64,000 bases of DNA from contig CABXCC010000005.1 in NCBI GenBank assembly GCA_902510475.1, positions 1-64,000 of the forward strand. The letters run 5' to 3'. The position numbers and the translations under genes are program-made. The notes under the pieces are model-generated. The model did no database searches. It was not told the DNA's origin and worked only from the letters and a program-made list of their open reading frames with translations. The DNA is from an uncultured Bacteroidota bacterium. GTDB lineage: Bacteria > Bacteroidota > Bacteroidia > Flavobacteriales > Flavobacteriaceae. This document shows positions 36,438-44,188 of this stretch, piece after piece; position 1 is the stretch's first letter; each line of letters opens with the position of its first letter.

Positions 36438-38493
36438 GTTCTTTGTTTACTTCTACACTTGTAGTTTTAAACTCAAGCTTCTGAGCAGGTATCTCCGTGT
36501 AGAAAGGTAATTTTATATTTTCCACAGGTTGATAATCTCCAAAGTTAGTTGTAACTACATTATTATTATCGTCGGTATCTTCAGTGCTTAAAAGAAGCCC
36601 ATTTTCAACAGAATAATATCTATGAGAGACTTTACCGTCAATTGTAACTTTGACTTTATAAGCATCCTCATAATTAACTGAGTTGATACTAACTAATTCA
36701 AGTTGTTCTTCTGTATAGTAAAGTTCTTCAAAAATACCTTTGGTTTTCATGCTTTCATCAAGCTGATCTTCCTCAAAATCTCTTCTTTGTCCCTGCGCCT
36801 CATTGTATCCTCGCTCTCCATTAAAAGTCGTTTTTGATAGGGTTATTTTTTGACCTTGCATATTTGCCTCAATCAAAAAGGAAGATTTATTTGGAAGTTT
36901 CTGTCTTATTATTGCTGTTGGAACAAAAGGTGCACCTGGAATTGTTACATCAGCTTTCATTACCAATGTGTTTACGGACTCAAGATTTTGTCTTCCTCCA
37001 ACCGCTTGTAAATAACTACTAATCACGTTAAGCCCAGTTAATCCATCAGGGATTGCCTTATTAAAAACCGGTTTTGCAATGGGGTTGGCAAAAGCATCAA
37101 AATAATTGATAGGAAAACCAACTTCTTCTAGATTAGCTACAACATCACTTCCTTTTCCAACAATGATAATCCTCGAGTTACCTATTTTAAAATATTTGTT
37201 GGCAACTCGTTTTACATCAGCCTCAGAAACGGAATTAATATTCTCTAAATAAGTTTCGTAAAAGTCGTCAGGTAAGTTATTAAGTTTAATATTTAGAGCA
37301 TATCCAGCAATCGTCTGCGGATTCTCTGCCTGTCTTATAAAATTTCCTACGTATTTAGCTTTTGCATTTTTCAAAAGATCAGAATCAACTCTCTCTAATC
37401 TAATACGTGATATCTCTTTAACAATCTCTGATACAGCACTGTCAGTAACCATATTTCTTACTTTTGCACCTGCTCTAAATTTTGATACTCCATACCTGTT
37501 TGAACCTAGACTAGAGTAGGCTCCATAGGTGTATCCTTTATCTTCCCTTAGGTTTTTAAATAAATACCCAGCACCGCCACCACCCAGAATATCATTTGCC
37601 ATTAACGCAGCAAAATAATCTTCATCAGTCATTTTTAAATCAACATTATTGGTAACCTGAATGGATGATTGAGTAGCTGTAGGTAAATCAACAAAATCAA
37701 TTTCTGTTAAACTCACATTTTCGGTTAATATTGGTTCAGGGTCTTGAAGTGGCTTTCCCTTTTTCCATCCGCTAAATTTTTCAGAAATTAGAGATTTTAC
37801 TTCTTTATAATTAACATCACCTATCGCAACTAAATAAACATTATTAGGAATGAAATACTTTTTCTGAAATTCCACTACATCATTAAAAGTTACATTATTG
37901 ATTGTTTGTTCAGTTATAAATTCACCGTAGGCATGATTTTTACCGTATGATAAAGCACCAGCAACTCTTCCTGAAATAGCATCAATATCCTTTTTTTGAG
38001 ATTTTAATCCTTCCAATAATTTTTCTTTTTCCTTTTCAAATTCTTCCTCTATTAACAAGGGATTGATTATCGCATCTGAGAAAAGTTCAAGAACTCTTTC
38101 ATTATTTTTTGTTAATGTAAAGGCAAATCCTGATCCAAAGCTGACATTTATACTAGCTCCTAAAAAATCAACTTCTTCGTTAAATTCATCTTTTGGAATA
38201 CTTGTTGTTCCGTTACCTAACATTGACCCCAATAAGGATAACAAACCAGCTTTATCTCCTTCTACGATTGGATTTCTATTAAATCTTAAGGAATAATTTA
38301 CTCTTGGAAGTTTGTGGTTTTCCACTACTAGAACCCTAATACCATTTTTAAGTTTAAATTCTTTGGGCTTGTCCAACTTAATTTTAGGAGATGGGCCTCC
38401 GATTGGCATTACTGATCTATCAAGTTGTGCATTAATATTTAAAGTAAAAATTAATGCTACTACAGTTAATATAATTTTTTTCATTTTTTTCAT
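36418..38493 (-). CDS. M16-family protein, catalytically inactive partner, with C-terminal extension
   Basis: A 691-aa exported protein. The signal peptide is MKKIILTVVALIFTLNINAQ; two ATGs in frame at 38493 and 38484 make the exact start uncertain. Two M16 domains cover about 45-460 (FKLKNGIRVLVVENHKLPRV, AIGDVNYKEVKSLISEKFSG, GGGGAGYLFKNLREDKGYTY). The HxxEH zinc motif is absent, replaced near residue 85 by GLLSLLGSMLGNGT. The last about 190 residues (LQAVGGRQNLESVNTLVMKA onward) form a separate LolA-like domain. M16 pairs of one active and one inactive subunit are common; this is the inactive partner of the upstream gene, 3 bases away. Confidence 0.9.
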   Translation of the reverse strand: MKKMKKIILTVVALIFTLNINAQLDRSVMPIGGPSPKIKLDKPKEFKLKNGIRVLVVENHKLPRVNYSLRFNRNPIVEGDKAGLLSLLGSMLGNGTTSIPKDEFNEEVDFLGASINVSFGSGFAFTLTKNNERVLELFSDAIINPLLIEEEFEKEKEKLLEGLKSQKKDIDAISGRVAGALSYGKNHAYGEFITEQTINNVTFNDVVEFQKKYFIPNNVYLVAIGDVNYKEVKSLISEKFSGWKKGKPLQDPEPILTENVSLTEIDFVDLPTATQSSIQVTNNVDLKMTDEDYFAALMANDILGGGGAGYLFKNLREDKGYTYGAYSSLGSNRYGVSKFRAGAKVRNMVTDSAVSEIVKEISRIRLERVDSDLLKNAKAKYVGNFIRQAENPQTIAGYALNIKLNNLPDDFYETYLENINSVSEADVKRVANKYFKIGNSRIIIVGKGSDVVANLEEVGFPINYFDAFANPIAKPVFNKAIPDGLTGLNVISSYLQAVGGRQNLESVNTLVMKADVTIPGAPFVPTAIIRQKLPNKSSFLIEANMQGQKITLSKTTFNGERGYNEAQGQRRDFEEDQLDESMKTKGIFEELYYTEEQLELVSINSVNYEDAYKVKVTIDGKVSHRYYSVENGLLLSTEDTDDNNNVVTTNFGDYQPVENIKLPFYTEIPAQKLEFKTTSVEVNKELKDSSF

Positions 38494-38496
38494 TTT

Positions 38497-39825
38497 TTAT
38501 TCTTCACCTACTTCTTCACCTACTTCTTCACCTGGCAGGTATTCAATTTCTATTCTTTGATTTGGGCTTAGATACTTTTGAGCTACACTTTGTATTTCTT
38601 GTCTTGTAATTGAACGATATATATCAATTTGTTCATTGATTAAATTAACATTATCATAGAGTAAATAATAAGTTGCCAGTGAGCTTGCAATTCCTGCAAC
38701 ACTAGAATTAGAATTTACAAATTGAGATTCAAATTGATTTTGAAGTTTTTGATAATCTCTTTCAGAAATTAATTCATTTTGCATTTTTAAAACTTCTTCA
38801 TCTATTTCAGAAAGTAGTGTATCCAAAGTTGTTTCGCCGAGTGGCAGAGCAAAAAAGGCAAACATGTTATAGTCAACTTGCCCAAGATTAATCGCACTAG
38901 CTTCCAAAGCAAGCTTTTTCTTATCAACTAATTTTTTATATAATACAGAACTTTTTCCTCCGCTTAAGTAAGTAGATATCATGTCTAGGACATATGCATC
39001 TCTATCTGCAAACCCAGGCATTCTGTATGCAGCCAAAATAGCAGGTATTTGAATATTTTTATCATAAGCAATAATTCTTTCGGCTTCTGTTATTGGCTCT
39101 TCCTTAGGAAAGTTCCTGGTGAATCCAGGTCTTCTTTTAACTTCAGAGAAGTATTTTGACACCAATGATTTGGTTTCTTCTATTTGTATGTCACCAGCTA
39201 TAACTAAAACAGCATTATCAGGACTGTAGTATTTGTCAAAATAAGCCATGAACTCTTCCAGTGTGGCGGCATCTAGGTCTTCCATTCTTCCAATATTTTC
39301 GTCTTTGTAAGGGTGTACTTTAAATAAATTTTCCCACAAGACTTTTAATAATTTTCCATAAGGCCTATCATAACTTTGTCTCTTCTCTTCTTTGACAACT
39401 TCATTCTGGGTATCAACACCAAGTTTATCAATAACAGGATGAAGCATTCTTTCAGATTCAAGCCAAAGGCCAAGTTCCAATTTATTTGAAGGGAATATGT
39501 CGTAATAGTATGTTCTATCCTGGGATGTATTGGCATTAAATGTGCCTCCGTTTGCAGGAATAATTTTCATAAACTCACCTCTTTCAATATTTTCTGATCC
39601 TTCGAATAGTAAATGCTCAAAGAAATGCGCAAAACCGGTTCTTCCTTTTTCTCTGTCTTTTCCTCCAACATCATACATAACAGATGTAATCACAACAGGA
39701 GCTGTATTATCCTGGTGTAGAATAACATGTAATCCGTTGTCTAAATCAAATTCTATAAAATCAACCTGTTGACTAAATATAAAAACAGGTAAAAATAGAA
39801 TACTAAATAAAATTTTATTTTTCAT
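38497..39825 (-). CDS. M16-family zinc peptidase, active subunit
   Basis: A 442-aa exported metallopeptidase. The signal peptide is about 1-18 (LPVFIFSQ). The inverted zinc motif HFFEH is at residues 67-71, with a downstream Glu ligand in NEVVKEEKRQ. A second M16 half begins near 190 (VIAGDIQIEETKSLVSKYF). The C-terminus is unusual: it ends PGEEVGEEVGEE, encoded by a 12-bp tandem repeat. It is expected to form a heterodimer with the inactive M16 protein encoded immediately downstream. Confidence 0.92.
   Translation of the reverse strand: MKNKILFSILFLPVFIFSQQVDFIEFDLDNGLHVILHQDNTAPVVITSVMYDVGGKDREKGRTGFAHFFEHLLFEGSENIERGEFMKIIPANGGTFNANTSQDRTYYYDIFPSNKLELGLWLESERMLHPVIDKLGVDTQNEVVKEEKRQSYDRPYGKLLKVLWENLFKVHPYKDENIGRMEDLDAATLEEFMAYFDKYYSPDNAVLVIAGDIQIEETKSLVSKYFSEVKRRPGFTRNFPKEEPITEAERIIAYDKNIQIPAILAAYRMPGFADRDAYVLDMISTYLSGGKSSVLYKKLVDKKKLALEASAINLGQVDYNMFAFFALPLGETTLDTLLSEIDEEVLKMQNELISERDYQKLQNQFESQFVNSNSSVAGIASSLATYYLLYDNVNLINEQIDIYRSITRQEIQSVAQKYLSPNQRIEIEYLPGEEVGEEVGEE
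38500..38533 (-). repeat. 12-bp coding tandem repeat at the end of the M16 gene
   Basis: About 2.8 copies of a 12-bp unit (minus strand GTAGGTGAAGAA) encode EEVG repeats right before the stop codon. Gain or loss of a unit keeps the frame. Confidence 0.7.
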
Positions 39826-39868
39826 AATATTTGTGAAGCTAAATTGTTGCTAAATAATTTTCTGGTTC

Positions 39869-39876
39869 CAAATATA
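39869..39876 (-). promoter_or_regulatory. -7 promoter element for the M16 pair
   Basis: On the minus strand TATATTTG matches TAnnTTTG 44 bases upstream of the active M16 gene. No well-spaced TTG is present. Confidence 0.35.
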
Positions 39877-39957
39877 AGTTTTCAATCACATAATTTTGTT
39901 AAAAAACCTTTAAATATCAATATAGAAACCGTTAAATATTTAATTTTTCATAAAAAT

Positions 39958-39987
39958 TTGTTGATTAGTTAATTAACTTTATATTTG
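39958..39987 (+). promoter_or_regulatory. Complete Bacteroidota promoter for rplU-rpmA
   Basis: TTG at 39958-39960 and TATATTTG at 39980-39987 (TAnnTTTG) are separated by 19 bases. The rplU ATG is 21 bases downstream. A longer rplU reading would begin at a TTG inside the -7 element, so the ATG at 40009 is preferred. Confidence 0.7.
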
Positions 39988-40008
39988 CATTCGCTTTTAA
40001 AGATAAAA

Positions 40009-40524
40009 ATGTACGCAATAGTAGAAATATCAGGAAGACAATTTAAGGTTGAAAAAAAGCAAAAGCTTTTTGTTAACAGATTGGATGCTCAAGAAGGAAA
40101 AAAAGTTTCTTTTGACAACGTATTAATGGTTAATGACGGAACTAAGTTTTCTGTAGGTACTCCAAATGTTTCTGGTGCTCAAGTAGATGCCAAGGTGTTG
40201 AAACACCTTAAATCTGACAAAGTGATCGTATTCAAGAAAAAAAGAAGAAAAGGTTACAAAGTTAGAAACGGTCACAGACAAGCAATTACAGAAATTGAAA
40301 TTAGTGATATTTTAACCGGTGTCTCCAAGAAAGCTACTCCTGCAAAGAAGGAAGTTAAAAAAGCTGCTCCTGCAAAGAAGGAAGCTAAAAAAGCTGCTCC
40401 TAAAAAAGAAAAGCAAGATTTAACTAAATTATCTGTTGCTGCTTTAAAGGACATAGCAAAATCTAAAGGAATTACAGGATTATCTTCAATGAAAAAAGCA
40501 GATTTAATCAAAGCACTTAGCTAA
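40009..40524 (+). CDS. rplU: Ribosomal protein bL21 with C-terminal Lys/Ala tail and SAP/Rho-N-like domain
   Basis: The first about 103 residues are a normal bL21 (MYAIVEISGRQFKVEKKQ, FKKKRRKGYKVRNGHRQ), part of the 50S subunit. The protein continues to 171 aa with a Lys/Ala/Pro linker (TPAKKEVKKAAPAKKEAKKA). It ends in a small helical domain of about 35 residues (LSVAALKDIAKSKGITG, MKKADLIKAL) that resembles SAP or Rho N-terminal helix-extended-loop-helix motifs. Such tails occur in some Bacteroidota L21 proteins; the role is unknown but nucleic-acid contact is plausible. It is followed by rpmA. Confidence 0.93.
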   Translation: MYAIVEISGRQFKVEKKQKLFVNRLDAQEGKKVSFDNVLMVNDGTKFSVGTPNVSGAQVDAKVLKHLKSDKVIVFKKKRRKGYKVRNGHRQAITEIEISDILTGVSKKATPAKKEVKKAAPAKKEAKKAAPKKEKQDLTKLSVAALKDIAKSKGITGLSSMKKADLIKALS

Positions 40525-40535
40525 ACTTATAGAAA

Positions 40536-40790
40536 ATGGCACATAAAAAAGGAGTAGGTAGTTCTAAAAACGGAAGAGAATCAGAATCGAAACGATTAGG
40601 TGTAAAAATCTTCGGTGGACAATCAGCAAAAGCGGGTAATATTATCGTTAGGCAAAGAGGAACAGTTCACAATCCTGGAGAAAATGTTTATTTAGGTAAA
40701 GACCATACTTTACATGCTAGAGTTGACGGAACCGTTAAGTTTACAAGAAAGAAAGATAATAAGTCTTTTGTTTCAATTATCCCTGCTTAA
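40536..40790 (+). CDS. rpmA: Ribosomal protein bL27
   Basis: An 84-aa 50S subunit protein near the peptidyl-transferase centre. It opens [20 protein letters not shown] and has [20 protein letters not shown] and the [14 protein letters not shown] block. There is no N-terminal cleavable extension. It lies 11 bases after rplU in the usual rplU-rpmA operon. Confidence 0.97.
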   Translation: MAHKKGVGSSKNGRESESKRLGVKIFGGQSAKAGNIIVRQRGTVHNPGENVYLGKDHTLHARVDGTVKFTRKKDNKSFVSIIPA

Positions 40791-40913
40791 GACAGACCTT
40801 CAATTTACCACACATATTTATTTCTAGTTTTTAACCAAAGATTAGTTTTTTTTTAACAGTTATAGATTACTAATATGATAAATTTGTATTACTAACAATA
40901 AATTAAACAAATT

Positions 40914-41306
40914 ATGGAATGGTATATAAAAGTTATGCGCGATAACTACATTAACTTCAAGGGTCGCGCCAGAAGAAAAGAATATTGGATGTTTACCCTC
41001 GTATATGTAATCATATTGATGGGATGTACTGCACTTGACAACATGCTTGGAACAGTATTTATGATGGATGGTGGGGCTTTAGGCGAAATTAGTATGGGTT
41101 ACGGATGGGTATATACTATTTGTGGATTAGTACATTTTTTACCTGCATTATCTCTTGTGGTTAGAAGATTACATGACGTTGGTAAATCAGGTTGGTTTTA
41201 TCTTATAATTTTGATCCCTTTAATCGGAATAATATGGTTGTTGGTATTGTACTGTACTGAAGGTCAAAAGCAAGATAACAAGTGGGGGCCCGATCCAAAA
41301 GCATAA
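40914..41306 (+). CDS. DUF805 membrane protein
   Basis: A 130-aa inner-membrane protein of the DUF805 family: NYINFKGRARRKEYWMFTL at the N-terminus, several hydrophobic helices, then LSLVVRRLHDVGKSGWFYLI and the tail CTEGQKQDNKWGPDPKA. The biochemical function is unknown. TAAATTTG at 40879-40886 matches the -7 promoter motif upstream. A terminator follows. Confidence 0.9.
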   Translation: MEWYIKVMRDNYINFKGRARRKEYWMFTLVYVIILMGCTALDNMLGTVFMMDGGALGEISMGYGWVYTICGLVHFLPALSLVVRRLHDVGKSGWFYLIILIPLIGIIWLLVLYCTEGQKQDNKWGPDPKA

Positions 41307-41322
41307 AAATATATGAACTGTA

Positions 41323-41352
41323 AAAACCTCTTCGTTTGAAGAGGTTTTTTTA
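41323..41352 (+). terminator. Intrinsic terminator after the DUF805 gene
   Basis: AAAACCTCTTC (41323-41333) pairs with GAAGAGGTTTT (41338-41348) around loop GTTT, followed by more T residues. A longer reading of the next gene would start from a TTG inside this hairpin, another reason to move that start downstream. Confidence 0.9.
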
Positions 41353-41395
41353 TGCCCTTAATTGTATATTTATAAACTATAGCGAATACTTAATC

Positions 41396-42022
41396 ATGCC
41401 AATTATAGAGGATTTAACAATTTCCAAAGACACCAGGTTAATTGTATGGGAGATTTCAGAAACGATTAATGATCTTAAGACTGAAGATTTATTAAGTGAG
41501 GATTCGTTAAAATTACTTAATCAAAGAAAATCAGAGATTCACAAAAAACAGTTCTTAGCTATAAGAAATATTTTAAAGGAATTATCGATTGACGATCAAG
41601 TTCTACTATACGATGAATCTGGAAAACCTTTTATCAGAGATGGTCAAAATATTTCCTTTTCTCATTCTGATATTTATGCAGCGGTTATAATTGGGAAGCA
41701 AATGGTTGGAATTGATATTGAAATAAGAAGAGACAGGATATTAAAAATTAAAGAAAAATTTTTAGGAATTGAATTGAATTATCCAGGAGATCTTAATTCT
41801 GACAAAGCACTAATTTACTGGAATATTAAGGAGAGTATATATAAAACGGTTAGTAATTCCGGAATTGATTTTAGAAAAAATATTGTTGTACTTCCTTTGG
41901 ATTTGAATAATAATTATATCAAATCTTGGTATATAAATGACAATCAAATAGATTCATATAATTCGTATTATAAAATTTCTAAAAATTATACCTTAGCATA
42001 CGTAATAAAAGGACAATGGTAG
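41396..42022 (+). CDS. 4'-phosphopantetheinyl transferase superfamily protein
   Basis: It is expected to transfer phosphopantetheine from CoA to carrier proteins. From the ATG at 41396 the product is 208 aa. Family motifs are present: SFSHSDIYAAVIIG, VGIDIEIRRDRILKIKEKF with the metal-binding Asp and Glu, and WNIKESIYK. The 60-base longer reading starts inside a terminator and is rejected. It overlaps pnuC by 7 bases, so translation is probably coupled, though the functions are unrelated. Confidence 0.88.
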   Translation: MPIIEDLTISKDTRLIVWEISETINDLKTEDLLSEDSLKLLNQRKSEIHKKQFLAIRNILKELSIDDQVLLYDESGKPFIRDGQNISFSHSDIYAAVIIGKQMVGIDIEIRRDRILKIKEKFLGIELNYPGDLNSDKALIYWNIKESIYKTVSNSGIDFRKNIVVLPLDLNNNYIKSWYINDNQIDSYNSYYKISKNYTLAYVIKGQW

Positions 42023-42633
42023 AATTGTATGATTTTTTTCTTGAAGCATATTCAACTTATTCAAAATTGGATATTGGGCTCGAATTTCTTGCTTTTTCTT
42101 TTGGAATAATTAGCGTGATTTATGCGAAAAAAGAAAACATTCTTGTCTATCCTACAGGAATTATATGTACAGTAATTACTGTATATTTATTATATAAGGC
42201 TCAGTATTTTGGGGATATGATGATGAATATTTATTACTCTTTAATGAGTATTTATGGGTGGTGGAATTGGTCAAGAATACAAAATGATAAATACCTACTT
42301 AAAATAACCAGATTCTCTAAAAATGATCTAGGCTTAACAGTATTTCTTTTCTTATTAACCGTCACTATAACATATGCTGTTTACACATTTAATCTAACAG
42401 AAATTAAAATTCCAAATTACATTGATATGTTCACATCTGGATTATTTTTTACAGCAATGTGGCTCATGGCAAATAAAAAATTGGAAAGTTGGATTTTCTG
42501 GATCATAGGAGATATAATTACGGTGCCTCTTTACGCATATAGAGGACTAGGAATGCTATCTTTACAATATATTATTTTTACAATCTTAGCAATTCAAGGT
42601 TATAAAGAATGGAAGAAGCACTTAAGCAGATAA
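42016..42633 (+). CDS. pnuC: PnuC-family vitamin-precursor transporter
   Basis: A 205-aa inner-membrane protein with about seven helices and the PnuC family blocks LEFLAFSFGIISVIYAKKEN, YKAQYFGDMMMNIYYSLMS and IYGWWNW. PnuC proteins facilitate uptake of nicotinamide riboside, and relatives (PnuT) take up thiamine. The adjoining kinase, overlapping by 25 bases, would trap the substrate by phosphorylation. In Bacteroidota such pairs are often linked to TPP-regulated TonB receptors; one lies 4 kb downstream here, so thiamine is a possible substrate. Confidence 0.9.
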   Translation: MVELYDFFLEAYSTYSKLDIGLEFLAFSFGIISVIYAKKENILVYPTGIICTVITVYLLYKAQYFGDMMMNIYYSLMSIYGWWNWSRIQNDKYLLKITRFSKNDLGLTVFLFLLTVTITYAVYTFNLTEIKIPNYIDMFTSGLFFTAMWLMANKKLESWIFWIIGDIITVPLYAYRGLGMLSLQYIIFTILAIQGYKEWKKHLSR

Positions 42634-43166
42634 AATCAAATTGTAAAAAAGTAGTTTTGTATGGGCCTGAGTCCACAGGAAAAACAACTCTTTCTATTGA
42701 ATTATCAAAATATTTTGATGTACCGTGGGTTCCTGAATATGCAAGAGAATATTTACAAAACGTATGGGACAACGAGAAACGAATATGTGAACCCCAAGAT
42801 TTATTACCAATTGCAAAGGGTCAAATGGAGCTCGAGAATAAATTTTCTAAAGAAACGGATTCAATACTTATTTGTGATACAAATTTATTTGAGACAATGG
42901 TATACTCAAAATACTACTATGGAAAAAATTGTGATCCATTACTAGAAAAATATGCAAAACAAAACAAGTACGATCTTTATCTCTTAACAAACATAGATGT
43001 TCCCTGGGTTAAGGATGATTTAAGAGATAAACCTGATGAACGAGAGAATTCTTTTGAAATCTTCAAAAGTGAATTAATAAAAAATAATTTGCCTTTTGAA
43101 ATTATTGAGGGAAACAGAAAAGAAAGGTTAAAAAAAGCTATTAATTACATATCCCTTTTAAAATAA
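42609..43166 (+). CDS. NadR-like P-loop nucleoside/vitamin kinase
   Basis: A 185-aa cytoplasmic ATPase with Walker A GPESTGKTTLS near residues 19-29, VPEYAREYLQ, ICDTNLFETMVYSKYYYG and DDLRDKPDERE. It resembles the ribosylnicotinamide-kinase domain of NadR without the adenylyltransferase or DNA-binding parts. It probably phosphorylates the vitamin brought in by PnuC, either nicotinamide riboside or thiamine. The overlap with pnuC supports co-expression. Confidence 0.85.
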   Translation: MEEALKQIKSNCKKVVLYGPESTGKTTLSIELSKYFDVPWVPEYAREYLQNVWDNEKRICEPQDLLPIAKGQMELENKFSKETDSILICDTNLFETMVYSKYYYGKNCDPLLEKYAKQNKYDLYLLTNIDVPWVKDDLRDKPDERENSFEIFKSELIKNNLPFEIIEGNRKERLKKAINYISLLK

Positions 43167-43174
43167 AAATTATC

Positions 43175-43182
43175 TATATTTG
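43175..43182 (+). promoter_or_regulatory. -7 element directly before the GTG-started small protein
   Basis: TATATTTG matches TAnnTTTG and ends 4 bases before the GTG at 43187. A transcript from it would start at or very near the start codon. No -33 TTG is seen. Confidence 0.35.
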
Positions 43183-43186
43183 AACT

Positions 43187-43489
43187 GTGAAAAAAATATA
43201 CTCTTTTCTCCTAATACTTACTTTGGTGTTTCCCCTATTTTTAGGTTTAGGTCATGCCTTATTTGAAGACCATAAAACATCACAAGAAATTGAGCTAAAT
43301 TTTCATGAAAAGGAGAACGATTGCTCTTATTGTTCTTTATACTTAAATATCGAAAACAATTATGTAGAAAATAAACAATATTCTACATACACAATTCATA
43401 AAAGTGAATTAGTCCTCACGAATATTGATTTAAAATTAGTTAACGATCCACTTGGATTTAACTTAAGAGGACCACCCTTAAAATCTTAG
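43187..43489 (+). CDS. Small exported Cys/His protein, possibly metal-related
   Basis: A 100-aa protein starting at GTG. The signal peptide is about 1-24 (LVFPLFLGLGHA). The mature part has LFEDHKTS, NFHEKENDCSYCSLYL with a CxxC pair, and ends NLRGPPLKS. Small proteins with His/Cys clusters and an RGPP-like end often precede TonB receptors for metals in Bacteroidota. I cannot name the family securely. Two palindromes, a lipoprotein gene and a TonB receptor gene follow on the same strand. Confidence 0.65.
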   Translation: MKKIYSFLLILTLVFPLFLGLGHALFEDHKTSQEIELNFHEKENDCSYCSLYLNIENNYVENKQYSTYTIHKSELVLTNIDLKLVNDPLGFNLRGPPLKS

Positions 43490-43503
43490 TACCCAATTTA
43501 TTC

Positions 43504-43558
43504 ATGATTCAAATAATTTGAATCATATTTCATTTTTTGATCCAAATGGTTTGGGTCA
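43504..43558. promoter_or_regulatory. Two related palindromes 33 bp apart (candidate operator pair or hairpins)
   Basis: ATGATTCAAA-TAA-TTTGAATCAT (43504-43526) is a perfect 10-bp palindrome. TGATCCAAA-TGG-TTTGGGTCA (43538-43558) is a second, related one with a single G-T pair. Their centres are 33 bp apart, about three helical turns. The differing bases change on both arms together, so the pairing is conserved. Tandem repressor sites or tandem RNA hairpins would both fit. The site lies 33 bases upstream of the lipoprotein start. Confidence 0.55.
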
Positions 43559-43590
43559 TTTCAATTAATAATTTTTCAAAAATAATAACT

Positions 43591-44121
43591 ATGAAAATTT
43601 TTAAATACGCCTTATTGGCAATCCCTTTTTTATACTTCTCGTGTAATGATGACGATGATACTCCAGAGCCGGTTAACGAGGAAGAGGTAATCACAACTAT
43701 GAATGTATATGTTGATGGAGCACTTGCAATGTCCTCTACAGATTCAGATGGAGAAGGTCCTCTAGAGCCTGTAGTAACCGATGGTGTACTTGCAGCAAAC
43801 ACAACTTATTCTGTCAGATTAGAGTTCTTAAATGAATTAGAAGATCCTGCAGAAGACATTACTGAAGAGGTTGAAGAAGAAGCCTTAGAGCATCAAGTAT
43901 TTTATTCAGCTGGAGGTGATCTAAACGTAGGAGTTGAATATGCTAACTTTGATTCTGATGAAAATCCATTAGGAACATTGTTTACTTTAACAACTAACGA
44001 GGCTGGATCAGGAACTATTACTATTACTTTAGTTCATGAGCCAATGAAGCCAAACGATGGACTTGCTACAGCAGGTGGATCAACTGATATTGAAGTTACT
44101 TTTAACGTATCAGTAGAATAA
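43591..44121 (+). CDS. Small acidic lipoprotein upstream of a TonB receptor
   Basis: A 176-aa lipoprotein from the ATG at 43591; an upstream TTG reading runs through the palindromes and is rejected. The lipobox is LYFSCNDDDD. The mature protein is acidic and beta-rich: TTMNVYVDG, DSDGEGPLEPV, YSVRLEFLNELEDPAEDITE, VEEEALEHQVFYSAGG and a C-terminal strand FNVSVE. I recognise the pattern as a flavobacterial lipoprotein often next to a TonB receptor; it may bind ligand at the surface. The function is not established. Confidence 0.75.
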   Translation: MKIFKYALLAIPFLYFSCNDDDDTPEPVNEEEVITTMNVYVDGALAMSSTDSDGEGPLEPVVTDGVLAANTTYSVRLEFLNELEDPAEDITEEVEEEALEHQVFYSAGGDLNVGVEYANFDSDENPLGTLFTLTTNEAGSGTITITLVHEPMKPNDGLATAGGSTDIEVTFNVSVE

Positions 44122-44145
44122 TTAAATGAATTTATTCTTACATGG

Positions 44146-44188
44146 AAACAGTGCTAGTTTCAATATGAAATTAGTACTGTTTTTTTTT
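44146..44188 (+). terminator. 17-bp hairpin plus T-run overlapping the receptor start
   Basis: The arms at 44146-44162 and 44166-44182 pair over 17 positions, with only two G-U pairs, around a 3-base loop ATA. At least six T residues follow. The ATG at 44165 lies at the loop edge. It has the form of an intrinsic terminator for the lipoprotein message, but because it spans the start of the receptor gene it may act as an attenuator. Confidence 0.7.

Noticed and set aside
41336-41395. Longer phosphopantetheinyl transferase starting at TTG
   Set aside because: The added codons lie in a strong intrinsic terminator; the ATG at 41396 gives a normal start.
43537-43590. Longer lipoprotein start through the palindromes
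   Set aside because: It would place 18 residues before a standard lipoprotein signal peptide; the ATG at 43591 fits the lipobox position.
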